Of a stretch of DNA of 64,000 nucleotides, positions 13,001-24,702 are shown piece by piece (positions within the stretch are counted from its first letter, which is position 1; each line of letters starts with the position of its first letter). The position numbers were made by a program, and so were the translations under genes. The stretch covers positions 49,928 through 113,927 of the forward strand of contig JASAMV010001438.1 of NCBI GenBank assembly GCA_030248065.1, read 5' to 3'. Origin of the DNA: Rhynchonema sp. JSB1_4. Its lineage: Eukaryota > Nematoda > Chromadorea > Monhysterida > Xyalidae. The notes under the pieces are model-generated. The model did no database searches. It was not told the DNA's origin and worked only from the letters and a program-made list of their open reading frames with translations.

Positions 13001-16000
13001 AGTCATCAGCCGCTTGCAAAGATGCAGTATGAAGACATGTCCACGTCAACCAGAAACAAGCGCACGCAACTTTGCAGCGCCGATGAGTTTTTGATTGCGA
13101 TGATGCGAACCCAGCATAACGACTTGTCTACTAATCACTCTCGTCTTAATTTTCCAATACGAAAACCAGGCGGATTTTTGTGTAGCTTGCCATAAGTGCG
13201 ACATTATGTGTCAGTGAGAGAGACGCCCGTTTCCTGTGGTTTGAGACGCTCCTTGCATTCTGACATGTCAAAACATCTGGTCATATTGCCTGACTGGTTG
13301 CTGGTTTCAAACTGCACGCAGTCTCTTTGAGCTCACACAGAGATCCCGACGCCAGCCTGTTATTCCAAAGCCCCGAATCAAGTGCGTGAGTCTGGCTTTG
13401 TGAATGAAAATAAATGGTGGTCGGTTTGGTCCGGTCTTGTCTTGATAGAGCGTGACTTGTTGCTATTGATAGTATTTCACATTTTAGATGGTACTATGTT
13501 TTACCCGACCCAAGTCGAAATTAGTGCCATTATATGTAGTGGTGTGGCGAAACATCAACATTGGTGTGTTACAATAATGTATGTATGTACGTGATCAAAG
13601 CAAGGACCGGTCACAAAGTTTGATACCGGATCTACATATGTATGTGGCTGGCTTGTTTGGTGGCTTTATGCGCGCACGAAAGAACCCCAGAGCGCCGTTC
13701 CCAAGCAAGTTATTATGATCCATCGCCGCTGGCAGAAGTTTTTTGAAGGTGGGATTTTTGGACGCATACAATTTTTCAGTTTTGAGTTTGAGAAATGGCA
13801 TGAAATAGCACTACAACAACAATTTGGGACAAATACAAATTTGGAATCAATAGGAAAATGCATTTTTTTCACAATACGCAAATAATCATCATACATTGAA
13901 ACAGCGGGTTGTTTTTATCCTTGTAGCGATATAATTCGAGAAGGGAGCTGAAGCAATTTTCTCTCTGCAGCTGTGCTTATAAAAACCGGTGCAATACAGC
14001 TTACTGGCGCACTTTTCTCACAAAACGCAAAAATTTGCTGAGATTTGCGCATTGTCAAAGGAGTCCTACCGTATAGCCCAGTATATACAGTAGCTCTACG
14101 GAAGTCGTGGCATTCTTTGGAAACATGGCGCTACTTAATTTCACTGTATGCGTGACATTTGAACAAACAAACTGACTGAAAATACAAAAAAGTGCACTGC
14201 ACAGCAGCAACGCACAGCGAGCGCGCATTATTGTCGGGCCTCCTTCCTGGAAAAAAGTTCACTGGGAAAATATTTTGCTTCGCTTCTCTCTGTGTTTACG
14301 TTCACAATTCGTTTCCAGTTCGTTAAACGCTGAGCGGTTTCTTTGGACAACTTGTATCAGCATTTTGGACAGGTTGTCTTTTCTATGTCTTGTGCGACAA
14401 CTCGTACCGCAAACTTGCTTCATGATACCTGGAGACATCAGTACGATTTAGCTTCTAACATTTTTGAGTAGCATCTGGAACCGTAACTTTAACCACCTTG
14501 TTGTCCCCCAGATTCAAGCTGTACATAGGTGCACTTAACACCTCTGCTGAGGGTCTCTATGCTGTAACGACATCATTTAGCAAAATCGGTGCGCGTGCTT
14601 AACGAGACAGTTGTTATTTAGCAGCGGTAAGCCACTGCAGTAAAAGCTGCACTTCCCTATGTGTCGCCACACAGAGTTCAAACGCATAAAACATCCCCTG
14701 AGTAGATCTAGGATTAAGTTTCGCGCTAACTTTGTGTGCTGTCAGTTTAATATGAACCTGGGCAGGTACTGCTTGATAAGTACTTCTTTTTAACCAGACT
14801 TCATCATTTTTCCTGCTTTTCACAGCAACGTGAAACTTGCAAATTTCAAGAGAAAGTACATAAATGTCAAATTTCCTCGCCACCCGACCCTATCCGTCGG
14901 CCAAACAATCCCCAAAAGACAAGAGATATAAACATTTGCACGACAAATGCGGCTGTGATGAAAGCTCTGATTATGAAGATGAAAATTCTGATAGTTCCGA
15001 AAGTTCAATCGAGGAAATTCTGGCCCAACAGCAACCACAGACTTCTGCTGCGGTCGATGGTATTTTTGCTGATAAAATTTTAGTTTTGGACTTTAGAGAA
15101 CAATTACCGTGCTTGGTGACTGTGTTGGTAATGTTTCAAGTTTCTTCCAGGTGACGAGATCTGGCATGCGAGATGCAACAACATTCGACCTCCGGATCAG
15201 ATTATTGTATGTTGATAATACATATTTATTTTTTCTGTTTACTTTTTATGTCTTTCAATGCTTGCGTGGATACGCTACTGATTTCTCTGAAGATTTTGTA
15301 TTCTGTGCTAAGATACGTGACCTGACCCTATCTATCAAAGGTCAGGGCATTATGCAGCAGCTTGCTCTCCTGGGATATTGCTAAATAAGCCTCCTACATT
15401 GCCCAGTCAACTTTCTTACGCTAGATTGATCCCACCCGGGGCCTGTTTCGGGCAAGTAGATAATGCGGTGAGAGTACACGGGCTTGTTCAAAGTTCACAA
15501 AGTAACCTGCCTTGCAGAGTGACAATATTTGGCTTCTGCACAGGTCACACGGTCTGAAGGATAAGCTGTTAGTCCCTAAGCCCCTAAGTAAGCTAAATTA
15601 CGTGCTCCCTGCAGTATAACGGACTTGTATACCTTAGCCAAAATATATTGCAGTGCGAACGACGTAAATGCAAAAGTGCGTGGAAATTATTATCGACGTA
15701 AAAGTGCTCTAGTTTCCTCATGCTAAGCAGTTTCCCGTGTTTTCGATTGTTGGCAACACAGCTTTACGATTAAGTTGTCCAGCATGAGAAAAACAATCTT
15801 CAGTTACAAGGAAACCCGTAGAATATAGCCAAGGAACAGCCTAATACTGAACATGCAAGGTTCACATTCGGTAATGCTGTCTTCATCTATAGTTAGATGC
15901 GCACAGTGTGGTTTTTCGTAATTTTGTGCCGATGCTGCTGTCGGATGCACCGTGTTGTCTTTAAACTAGTTTGCGCGGTCTCGCGTTTTTCGCTCTCGTC

Positions 16001-19000
16001 ATGGTCCACTGAGCGTTTTTAATTGGAACACCGTCCCTTGCTCGGTGTTACTAGATAGAAGCCCTGACAGATGCTTTAAGCTAAAGCAAGGACACCGAAC
16101 AACCTAACTTTGTCAAGTATGTATACATAGATGGGAGGGACCTGAGTTCTGTTTGTCTCCAATTTTATAAGATCTGGAAAGCAAAAGCGTTATACCCCAC
16201 GTGCAGTAGCACCATATGGAGAAATATCAGATGTCCTACGCAGTGATATATGTAGGTACAGTATGTACTGTATGTAAGTAAGCTTAACACCTGCACTGTG
16301 ATACTCTTCTCGAAGCTGCAGCGTTTCACTGCATGGCACTACGATTACTACGCCTGTGGGGCCACTAATGTCACGTACAGGTTATACCTACCACGTATAG
16401 ATCTGTTGTCTGAAATCGTGCAAATATGTCTGATGTCAATATGCCCAGAATGGTTCCCGCCTCACACAATACGGGATTACCATTATTCATAGTAGGAGTT
16501 GTATACCTCTCCAAATCATTGTTTTCGTTTCGCAAAAGTTACACTGCCGGCCCACTTCATTCCACGCTATGTTTATAGCACGCGCTATGCTTCAACACAC
16601 ATTATACCACTGTTTGCAGCACACACCGTCCGGCACGACACCGCGTTCGCCACGTGGCAGCTACGCGCCGAAGTACACGATCGATTTCGGCAAGCTCTTG
16701 ACGTACATGTATCTGCTGCCCGAACCGAGCATGGGCTACTTGAAACAACCCATCGGACCACACCCTCCACCGCCGGAGATGTTTCACGTTCCGAAAGGTA
16801 TGATTGGGAGCACGTGAGAAGAACAAGACGGTTGAGATTTGAAAAATAAGGTTGTAGTTCAAGGGCAACACAACGACCATTGGCGGCAAGGAAATGTCAA
16901 TTCGACCGTACATATTTTGCAATACAATTGGATGACCACTAATTTCGAAGCCATTCGATGTTAATTCTCAGACTCAATCGCAAAATGCTGTCCAAACAAT
17001 GCTTGCCTTTGCCTTGCTGTTGTCCAACAGTTTCTGCGGTCGTAGTGTTCGCCTGCAAGTTTTTATTTCAACTGTCCTATGTACATACTGTAGTTCATTT
17101 TCTTCTGCTAGTCCAGCTCGCCTCCAATGGCACAGTTAGGCTTAGGCTTAGGCTTAAGTCAAGCCTAAGTGGGAGACTGACTTGAAGCCAATCGTAAGGC
17201 TTAAGCATAATACCGTAGGCCTAACTCTAAGCCCAAACCTAAGCTGCCACTTTGGGCCGAGCTGGACTACTGCACATTTTCTTTCAAATAAAGCCTGTGT
17301 TGTTCTAGCAGCTACCACTAGGTTGGGAACGCACCCTGGAAACATCACCCCTGCTCGTGGTAAGAGCGTTCACTCACCATACGAAAGAGTGGGCTTGCTG
17401 ATGAAGCAAAACCGTAGATTGTGAACATAATAGCGTAACAGTGTTTGAGAATTTATCCCCTCCGAGTGCCATTGGAAGCTTGAAACATCTAAACGATTAT
17501 CTCACTCAATAAAACGAAAGAAAGTTCAAATTGTTTCCAGGACCGGTCAAGATCCGCAAATCGCGCATATCGATGCTGAAGACGGGCATGCAGAAACTGA
17601 GTAAGTCACTGGGGTTCGAACCCCACGCATTGCATGCCCGCAGTAGGCCACGACTAACCCATTGAGTTACGCACGCTGTTTTCAGCCGAGCAGCTTGACG
17701 AACAACAGCCGCGACCGAAAAGTCCACACATGGACAATGAGGAACCTATTGAGATGGCACACTTCCCCGGTGGGGTTGCCCCGCAAGAAGACTATGTGCA
17801 TCCCATTGACCGTGAGGACTTCCCCGCTCCGCCGTACCCGTATGCTGTGGAAGGTGGGTGGGATGGGGAAGCAACCGCAATGGTTTGTTATAGAAATGAG
17901 TTGCATCAGCCGGTACGAGTATTATAGTGGTATCATAGCAGAAATGATAGACAACAATGCGTATCTACTGTAGGCGTCAACCTGGCTGGCAGATGTTTCA
18001 GACCAACATGATTATCTTCAGAGTTGAAACGTCGTCTATCGGCATCGTCTATCGAGGACATTGAGGGCGAGGACGAGGACGAAGTGGACGGAGGGGACAG
18101 ATTCGAACAGGAGAAACTCGCCAAACAGGTCGGTTAACGTGAAGAAAGAGGTACCGGTTGCCAGCATTAGATTTGAGCGCACTTGAGGACCCGTAAGTAT
18201 GTAGGTATCCCACCTAATCATAAGATTTGATCTGCTGTCACATCTTTTATAAAAAGATTGCTATTCAATATTTGATTTGTGCCACCAGTTTTTACCAACA
18301 CGGCGTTTGTTGCCGGACAACACTGTGTTCATTGGTAGGGATCGGGTAATGTCCAGTATCATATCTCGGGTGTCGGCATCCAAAAAAAGTGTACGTATGT
18401 AGATGTCGGGTGTCGGGTATGCCCCCGATCCCGATCCCTGTTCATTGACATGATTCGTCAATTTTCGACCAGTATGTGACTGTAAAACGCCCTTAAAATA
18501 TTATTGCAGATGGAGCGTTTCGTAAGTTCTTGTTCGGTGTGAATAATAGCCACTTTCATATAACCAGGCTTATAAAAACGAACAACCGCCATTCCAGTTT
18601 CTTGATACTGTATTCGCAAATCAACCCCCGAAATTAAAATTACGCTGCCAAAGTACTACTGGATATGTTTCAGTTGCTCTTTTCCTCGCGTGTTTATTTC
18701 GTGAGCCCCCAAACGCTTGAATCTTCATTTTTTAACGCTAACCAGGAATTAAAAATCAAAGAATGTCCTAGAACGCTGCTATTATACATGTTGTACTCCA
18801 TCGGAGTAAATGAAGCATAAAAATACGACTATGTTACATTGGAATGTTTCATTTTTCTTGCCGGAAATCACGACCCTGATGTTTCAGGAGCAAGTGCTCG
18901 GGCAGTTCGAGAACGAATCGTCGATCGCGCGCGTGATCAAGTCTGACTTAGAGGAACAAGCGAAAAAGGTACCTATATCATTGGAACCTGTTATTCTTTG

Positions 19001-20625
19001 TACTTCCTGCTTTCAAAACAACATTTTTGATTTAGGCGCACGTCCCGTTACACTGGGATCCCCGGTCGGCCAGTCGCACAGCGAACGCGAAGAAGATGCC
19101 GCATTTGCGATGCAGATATGAAACTCCGATTAATGCTTGTGAGTTTGCAAAAAAAATAATCGATCGATTTTAGCTTTTTTTCCAAACGCACAGCTACAGG
19201 TATTGTAAAATACCAAAACTCTGCAGCCCCATCTCGTTACCTGTCGCGTCCGAAGCCGTGGATGCGCTGGCAGCAGGACCGCAGCGCCACGACGGCCATA
19301 CCGTACAGTGAAATGAGTGATGGTCAGTTAGTGATACCTATAGTTTGATCAGGGATACTTTTGCCGATACCCTTATTTTTTGTCAAACAATTCTTGGAGA
19401 ACACTGTATCAATTGGCAACCTGTTCCGATAATCTTTTGTTCGCCGCCTGGTCAAAGAGCTGCACGCCGGAGTCTCCTCAGTCGAATTTACTACACGCGT
19501 ATAGTATACGAACGTACAACCTATTCAAAATTCAAGAAAAGGCAGCATAACGTTACCATAAAATCTGACAAACCACACGGCCGATTTCAGTCCCAAAACC
19601 GGGCTACGGTTTGGCGCCGAAGGCTTCCACACTACCAGTCGGCTCCAACGGCTACTACGAAGCGTCGTATGACGCACCCGACGTCGGTGCCGGAGCGTAC
19701 GGCTCGTTGAGTCCAACGTCAACATTGGCACCCAGATCGACGGTCGTTGGCAACACGGCTGTGTCGTTGGTGAGTGGTGGTCGTTTGAAAGGCACTGACG
19801 ATCACCTGGTGCGCCTGACGGCTTTTTGGGATGAGTTGGTATAATGTTCGCGCCTGAGACTTGGTTGCTCGTCCAGCATAATTCTGAAACTGAGCATGGA
19901 GTTTTTAACATGATGGGTTTTGTATACTGTATACTGTATGTACATGTAGCTCCACCGCCTTCAAGCAGAAATGAATTCAGATGTTGATCATGAAACGTGA
20001 ACGGGCCTAGGCCTAATCAAGACCGGCCAACTACGTGGTGATATCGTTGAACTAATCGTTCATTTGCATGAAAAAACTTGCTCCTCAATATCAATTCTGT
20101 AATATAAATACAAATCATGAGTGCCGAACCCAGTCTGACATTCTATCCAGGTTCCGGGTGAGACGGGTTCGATCAACGTGGGCCAATTCCAACCGCGGCA
20201 TCCTGGCGTCGTGCCAAAATCGATGCGAACCTCACTGCCCGACATGTCCAAGCCGCCAAAGATCTACCAGCTGGAAGAGATTGTGTTGACGAACAAAAAA
20301 CTGCCCGACGACGTCGATAGGTGCCATTTGGAGGTACGTTGAATGGAATAGCAAGAACTTTGCATGTAGTACAAACATAGCGCTGTGCCGAAAGCAAAAC
20401 CATAAAAATAAAAACAACCTGACATTTCTATACGAGCTTCTCGGCTCAAGCTAAACTTCATCATCACAACACATGACATTGATACAAAAACGCATTCCCG
20501 GCCTGTTTCAGCGGCATTTGTGTCAAGAAGAGTTCGAACGAGTGTTCAAGATGACACCGATTGAGTTCTACAAACTGCCGGAATGGAAACGTGTCAACAT
20601 GAAACGCAAAGTGAAACTATTCTAG
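7075..20625 (+). CDS. ABLIM: Actin-binding LIM protein (abLIM / UNC-115 family) with villin headpiece
   Basis: The protein is a cytoplasmic actin-filament-binding scaffold (family role). Exons: 7075-7432, 7502-7597, 11003-11186, 11616-11719, 12304-12430, 12502-12595, 12671-12758, 15151-15206, 16620-16797, 17309-17359, 17541-17600, 17686-17853, 18022-18128, 18888-18968, 19036-19138, 19227-19322, 19591-19769, 20151-20333, 20512-20625. All phases agree, giving 808 aa. Residues 1-119 are disordered. Four LIM domains lie between about 124 and 360 (CGVC, CPRC, CAEC and CYEC start them; all zinc ligands are visible). The abLIM-anchor region at 370-430 contains LLTYMYLLPEP. About 748-808 is a villin headpiece ending EFYKLPEWKRVNMKRKVKLF. 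In-frame TAA at 7045 supports the start. The donor at 11719 is the least certain junction. AATAAA at 20665 suits the 3' end. Confidence 0.93.
8956..10535. mobile_element. TA-flanked transposon with GGAGTG arrays
   Basis: The ends are inverted repeats: left CTCTCTCGTTCCATTGGAGT, right (reverse-complemented) CTCTCTCGTCCCTTTGGAGT. Both are flanked by TA (8954-8955 and 10536-10537), which fits a TA target-site duplication of the Tc1/mariner type. Each subterminal region carries many GGAGTG/CACTCC motifs in both orientations (8970-9140 and 10395-10520). No transposase frame is present, so it is non-autonomous. It lies in the abLIM intron after LIM1's first half (7598-11002). A smaller repeat is nested at about 9385-9570. 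Confidence 0.7.
9385..9570. repeat. Nested G-rich repeat (TACCG ends)
   Basis: The left end reads ATACCGCAAAATCC and the right end GGATTAGTTTTTACGGTA, roughly inverted. Inside are repeated GGGGGCTCTATTC motifs like those at 2878-3345 and 29919-30182. It is non-coding and nested in the TA-flanked transposon. Confidence 0.45.
11755..12060. mobile_element. Hairpin MITE with TAA duplication (family copy 1)
   Basis: This element is one long inverted repeat. It starts GGGCTCCACCAGATAGACCC and ends with the reverse complement. TAA flanks both ends (11752-11754 and 12061-12063). Arms are made of CGAAACC/GGGTTTCG repeats. A second copy lies at 57832-58032. A 3 bp TAA duplication with terminal G runs suggests the PIF/Harbinger superfamily, but no transposase is present to confirm this. 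It sits in the abLIM intron between exons 11616-11719 and 12304-12430. Confidence 0.8.
14864..15059 (+). CDS. Possible alternative first exon of abLIM (LIM-less isoform)
   Basis: The ATG at 14864 directly follows an in-frame TAA and opens 65 codons that end at GATG|GTATTT in phase 1. The next abLIM exon, 15151-15206, begins in the matching phase, leaving a 91 nt intron. The peptide begins MSNFLATRPYPSAKQSPKDK and then becomes very acidic (CDESSDYEDENSDSSESSIE). Splicing from here would give a protein that lacks nearly all LIM domains but keeps the anchor and headpiece. abLIM genes in other animals also make LIM-less isoforms. A TATA-like CTTATAAAAA lies at 13977. Expression is unproven, and the frame could be a chance ORF. 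Confidence 0.45.
17136..17250. repeat. TTAGGC repeats and inverted variants in an abLIM intron
   Basis: Three perfect head-to-tail TTAGGC units occupy 17136-17153. They are followed within about 100 bases by inverted and variant copies (GCCTAAG, AAGGCTTAAG, GTAGGCCTAA, AACCTAAGC). TTAGGC is the canonical nematode telomere unit. Three copies are too few to show a telomeric origin, and the palindromic variants could equally be a local simple repeat. Confidence 0.5.
17603..17680 (-). pseudogene. tRNA-like sequence filling an 85 nt intron
   Basis: On the minus strand this intron reads TAACTCAATGGGTTAG, which resembles an internal A box, and 45 nt later GGTTCGAACCC, a perfect B box within a GGGG...CCCC stem. 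The acceptor stem does not pair and the D stem is poor, so it is not a functional tRNA gene as far as I can judge. It is more likely a tRNA relic or the head of a SINE. The intron runs from 17601 to 17685, so the tRNA-like part is almost all of it. Confidence 0.45.
18335..18439. mobile_element. 105 bp hAT-like MITE with 8 bp duplication
   Basis: The direct repeat GTTCATTG flanks the element at 18327-18334 and 18440-18447. The ends are GTAGGGATCGGG and, reverse-complemented, AGGGATCGGG. Inside are short CGGGTGTCGG repeats. An 8 bp target-site duplication suggests the hAT superfamily. A related end (GTAGGGATCGG) starts at 63917 near the window edge. It lies in the abLIM intron 18129-18887. Confidence 0.7.
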
Positions 20626-20664
20626 TTGTGTTTCATCTGTTTTGTTTTTGCACGAAATTATTAA

Positions 20665-20670
20665 AATAAA
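20665..20670 (+). terminator. Polyadenylation signal AATAAA of the abLIM gene
   Basis: AATAAA lies 40 nt after the TAG stop at 20623-20625, in AT-rich sequence on the same strand. Its position suits the 3' end of the abLIM mRNA. Confidence 0.6.
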
Positions 20671-22625
20671 ATTCATGCGGTTTTCCTTTTATCACACATC
20701 ATAATGAAGTGGTTTTCGTATTCAATCAGTGTTTTGCTGCAAGTCTGCATAGGTACAGGAATCATCAATTTTTCTTTTTCGTTGTTACTGTGCCAATTGG
20801 TATATCCTGTAAATTATTGTCTTAATCATCTCAGTTTTTTGTTATGTTGCAAGACGTCGAAATATCCAAGTTAAGCCATGCAAAATGAGCATAATATTTC
20901 GCATTTCCCCCACTTTTCTCTGCCAATTTCAGTATTATTGCTGTCGCTATTTGGTTTTCAACGCGATTTCTGCTATACACTAGTCTGTATTACATTTACT
21001 ATGTTATTTATAATTTTTACAATTTGTGCTTCTCGCTATCTTTCTTGCTTCATGAATACACCGCGCTAGCACCTCGCTCGCTTTGTAGATTTATGTTCTA
21101 GAAGTTATTTTATTTGCCTATTTGATGGGTTTTCGCCAGTTTGTTAAGTTGTATGTGTATAAACTTTAATTGATTCTAAAATGGTTCGCTGAGCTACTAG
21201 GATTATTATGAGTTTTTGCTTTTTATCGCCTTTTATTTTAATTTTTGGTTGTTGATCGTTCACCCATAAGTAATTCACAACAAGGAAAAGGTCACAGCAT
21301 TTTAGGAAATGCAACATCTTGTATCTTCTTTTTTAAAGTTCCTGCGCTGGTATTTAAATTGAAGCGATACGCTCGTGTTATTTTGAGCTTTTCCTATTCA
21401 GCATCCTGAATTTTCGTCGTTTTGTTCTTAAAAGAAACATTTTTTTGTAATTATGAACACTGCAATTGCAATGATAATCGCTTAAAATCGTTGAATCGTT
21501 TATTTCATGAATAAAATTGAAAAATATGTGTTTTATTTCATACTTTTTTACCAAAAGATTATATTACATAAAGCACTTTTTTTATATAATAAATAACATT
21601 CCCGACATGTATAAACCCTTTACGCAACGGCACTTCAGCCAACAAAAAACCGCACTTGAAATCCGCAAACAAAAAAGTGACCGCAAGACTTGGCCAAGAT
21701 CAGCTGTAATTCCAGCCCGTTAGATGAGCGTTAGAATCTATTTTATTGTTCTGAGAGGTTGTGTTTTTGCGACCTGAAAATCAACAAATGTTTATGTTGT
21801 ACCAGACGTTTTGGTGGCACTTCTGTGTTTCGTTAGATCACTTCGTTTTCAAAACAACTGTGAAAACGTTATAATTAAACCATCGGTTTGCGAAAATACA
21901 AGATCTTGGACCCCCAAATTACTGAGACCAGTGAAATCACAAAGTGACCTTCAATTTTTGTGTTCGGTGAGCCTTAACCAATTTTTGTAGTCCTGCATTT
22001 TGACATTTCTTGTCCTAAGTCTTAACACCATATAATTTTTTCAAAAACAACAACACAAGTACATATTCCAACCTTACTCATTGTTTGCCGCAGAGCATTG
22101 CAGCCGTCCAGCTGTGTGGTATGTGGGTCTCCTGTTCAGAATGTTAGATTATTATGTAATTTAGGCAGATAAAAAGTATTGCGGCGGCCTATGAATGTCA
22201 TTTTTAAACACACAAACGAAAGATGTCTTAAGATCTGCAAGCGACAGAAACCTGATTATTATATTAAAGTTTACACAGAAACATCGTGCCCGTCATTCTG
22301 TTTATTGTTGTGTTTTGAGGCGGTCAGCTGATCCCATAGAGCATAAAGGTTAAGGGTGTGACAGCTGAATGTCGAGTGTTCCTTTGCCACATGGGTTTTT
22401 CTGAACGAACGCAGCTCGAAGAACTTAGACCGAATTCAAAACAAGAAACCCGTTTGAAAATTTTAAACCGGATTTCACAATTGAATGGTGTCGTCAACGT
22501 CACTCTTTGAACTAACACCGCCTCGAAGCTAGACACTTTGGCACACATCAACCTACAGAGTCACCGTGTGTAGTATCCAACATTATATATACATTTGTTT
22601 GTTGTCGGCTGGTCAGACATCTGAA
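20671..22625. other. AT-rich intergenic DNA, no gene seen
   Basis: These 2 kb are AT-rich with many T runs and no exon-like block. The open frames (for example 20878-21069) are made of AT-rich codons and encode hydrophobic filler. No repeat with clear ends was found. Confidence 0.55.
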
Positions 22626-24702
22626 ATGAAGAGGTTGGTCAGTGATTTTTGTCCCGAGTTTCATGTGATTGCGTCGGTGCGTGCGGTATTACTGCAATCG
22701 CTGATCGAAAACAAAGAGGCACATAACCCCCGCAAACTGCATCCACAAAATTAATCCCTCTCCTCAGGCACACTTCCGCAAGCAACGTTCTCCTGTTCAC
22801 ATTGGTATTCTCGCTTTGCACCGCGCAACCGTACTACCCGCCCAACAACTATGTCACACCCAACATCTATCGCATGTGTGTCGATCGGACCCCGCCTTGG
22901 ATGTCACCCAGTGACTGGCAAATACCGTTCTGGGATAGATCGGTTAGACTGAAATTTGTTATTCAGTTTCACGCACTAGGGATTATTGTTGTAAATTATT
23001 GTAAGTTATTGTTGTAATGATTATTGTAAATTCGGTCGTGATCGTTGCTGAACCAGCTGTACTGACCACCAGCTGACATCAGGGTTGGGCAAAAAACGTT
23101 TTTTTTAAAAAAATCGTTTTTTTTTAAAAAAAAACGTTTTTTTTTAAAAAAAAACGTTTTTTTTAAAAACGCCCAGATGACCAAAATATGCCCCCAAAAA
23201 AATTGGAAAACGCTCATGTTGGGAAGAAAACGTGGTTAAATGAAGTCATTCTATGTGTTCTGAGGCAAAATAAACAGGTTTCAACCCTTTTCTAGCGAGT
23301 TGCTAAGATCCCATATCAGACCCGCATCGTGGGACCAACTTTGGCCGGGGTCATCACTGAAAGTCAAACTCCGTATATCGACGTATCTCGACAAAGTAAA
23401 AATTGGTCGAAAATTTTTTGAAAAAAATGGGACAAAAAATTGATTTTCCTTGATAATCAGGGTACTTTCCCTGAAAAATCAGGGAAAATCAAGGAAATTC
23501 AGGGTTTAAAAAAAACGAAAAACGACCCAGGCGTTTTTTTGAAAAAAAACGTCGTTTTTTTTAAGAAAAAACGCCGTCGTTTTTTTTTGCCCAACCCTGG
23601 CTGACATACGTAGTTATTGTTAATGGACAATTTCCGACTCCGGTCCGGAGTTCAATGCCTTGTGCCTTTGCACGCACCGACAACGGTCGCCCCTCCGCAA
23701 ATCGAAACGGGTCTATCCACTCCTCTTAGACTTACGGGGTAGCACGTTTTACCAATTCACACTTCGCAATATATCAATCTGGTATTCAACACCATTTGGG
23801 CTAAGTGTTCACTCGTCAACGCAAATCATCAACCCTGATCGTCAACCCAAGCAGCCCTGAATGACCGCGCGAGATGTGGCATTGTGCTGGCTGAGTTGAC
23901 GACATGAAAAAAGGCCGTATTTGAGTAACCGCCATCAATGACACTGGGTGATAAAATTGCACTTTTCCAGATCAAAGTTTTCTTCCGAGCGATAGATGGC
24001 AATCTGGCCTGTGATTGGGTGTGTTTTGAATCGTACGGCACCAAAATCGAGTGGAAAATGCCGCCGAATTTCGGTCTAATTCTCTTAATTTTGTTTTTTA
24101 TTTCGTTTGGCTTTTTTTCAAAAGTTTGTTTGTTCCAAACTCACTCTGCTAACAACAAAATTTTCAACATTGGTTTCAGGTAACTTCCTACCCGGGACTT
24201 TCTATGCGACGGGAACCGTCCGAAGCACTGGCCTCATCAATCATTTATTGACGTTGGAGATTAGCAAAAATTTGGTGAATTAACGATAATTCGTTAGATT
24301 GACTTGATTGATAGACAAACTGATGGATTGTTTGCAGCCGCTGACAGTGGCCAAGGCGACATCACTGGCCATCACGCTCGCCACACGCATGGGCGCGCAC
24401 GCAGCTGCATACGCTGAAATGAATGGAGATGGGTCGGTGTCGAAAAGTCTGCCGACGTTTGTCAGTAAGTGTCGTCCTGGTATTGTTTTGGCTCCATATA
24501 TAGCATACAACATAATATGATAATCCAATTCCAGTTTTTTTCAGTCTCAAGCAGTGACAACCCCTTTGCGGGAATTCCGAATCCGGCCGGTGGGTCGCGC
24601 CCGTCCGTGCCAGTGCTGATGCATCATCACAAGAAGTGGTTGAGAGGCGCGCAGTGGATGTGGGGCAAGCAAGGGTTGGGCCATGGTGATTTCAGGAGTT
24701 GA
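22626..24702 (+). CDS. Secreted protein of unknown family
   Basis: I do not recognise this family. Proposed exons: 22626-22633 (only 8 coding bases, ATG AAG AG), 22768-22942, an uncertain exon near 23648-23800, then 23971-24073, 24180-24274, 24338-24464 and 24545-24702; phases of the clear exons agree. The first two give MKRHTSASNVLLFTLVFSLC, then TAQ: a good signal peptide with a cleavage site after Ala. Later features are a tract rich in Pro/Tyr/Trp (PYYPPNNYVTPNIYRMCVDR), the segment FFRAIDGNLACDWVCFESYG, an Ala/Thr-rich stretch near 24350, and a basic end with three His. A hydrophobic beta-like segment near 23730 (LLLDLRGSTFYQFTLRNISI) vaguely recalls lipid-binding takeout/BPI folds, but I do not claim this. 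The 23080-23599 transposon sits in its second intron. Confidence 0.65.
23080..23599. mobile_element. 520 bp hAT-like MITE with 8 bp duplication
   Basis: GCTGACAT flanks both ends (23072-23079 and 23600-23607). The terminal inverted repeats are CAGGGTTGGGCAAAAAA and its complement. Both subterminal regions carry alternating A8/T8 runs around ACGT (for example 23094-23170 and 23505-23588). Ends of the CAGGGTTGGGC type with 8 bp duplications are typical of hAT elements. There is no transposase frame. It lies in an intron of the secreted-protein gene. Confidence 0.85.

Noticed and set aside
17603..17680. Functional tRNA gene
   Set aside because: The acceptor stem does not pair and the D stem is poor, so I call it a tRNA-like relic.
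19525..19911. 128-codon minus-strand frame
   Set aside because: It is antisense to abLIM exon 19591-19769, whose plus-strand frame is in phase with its neighbours.
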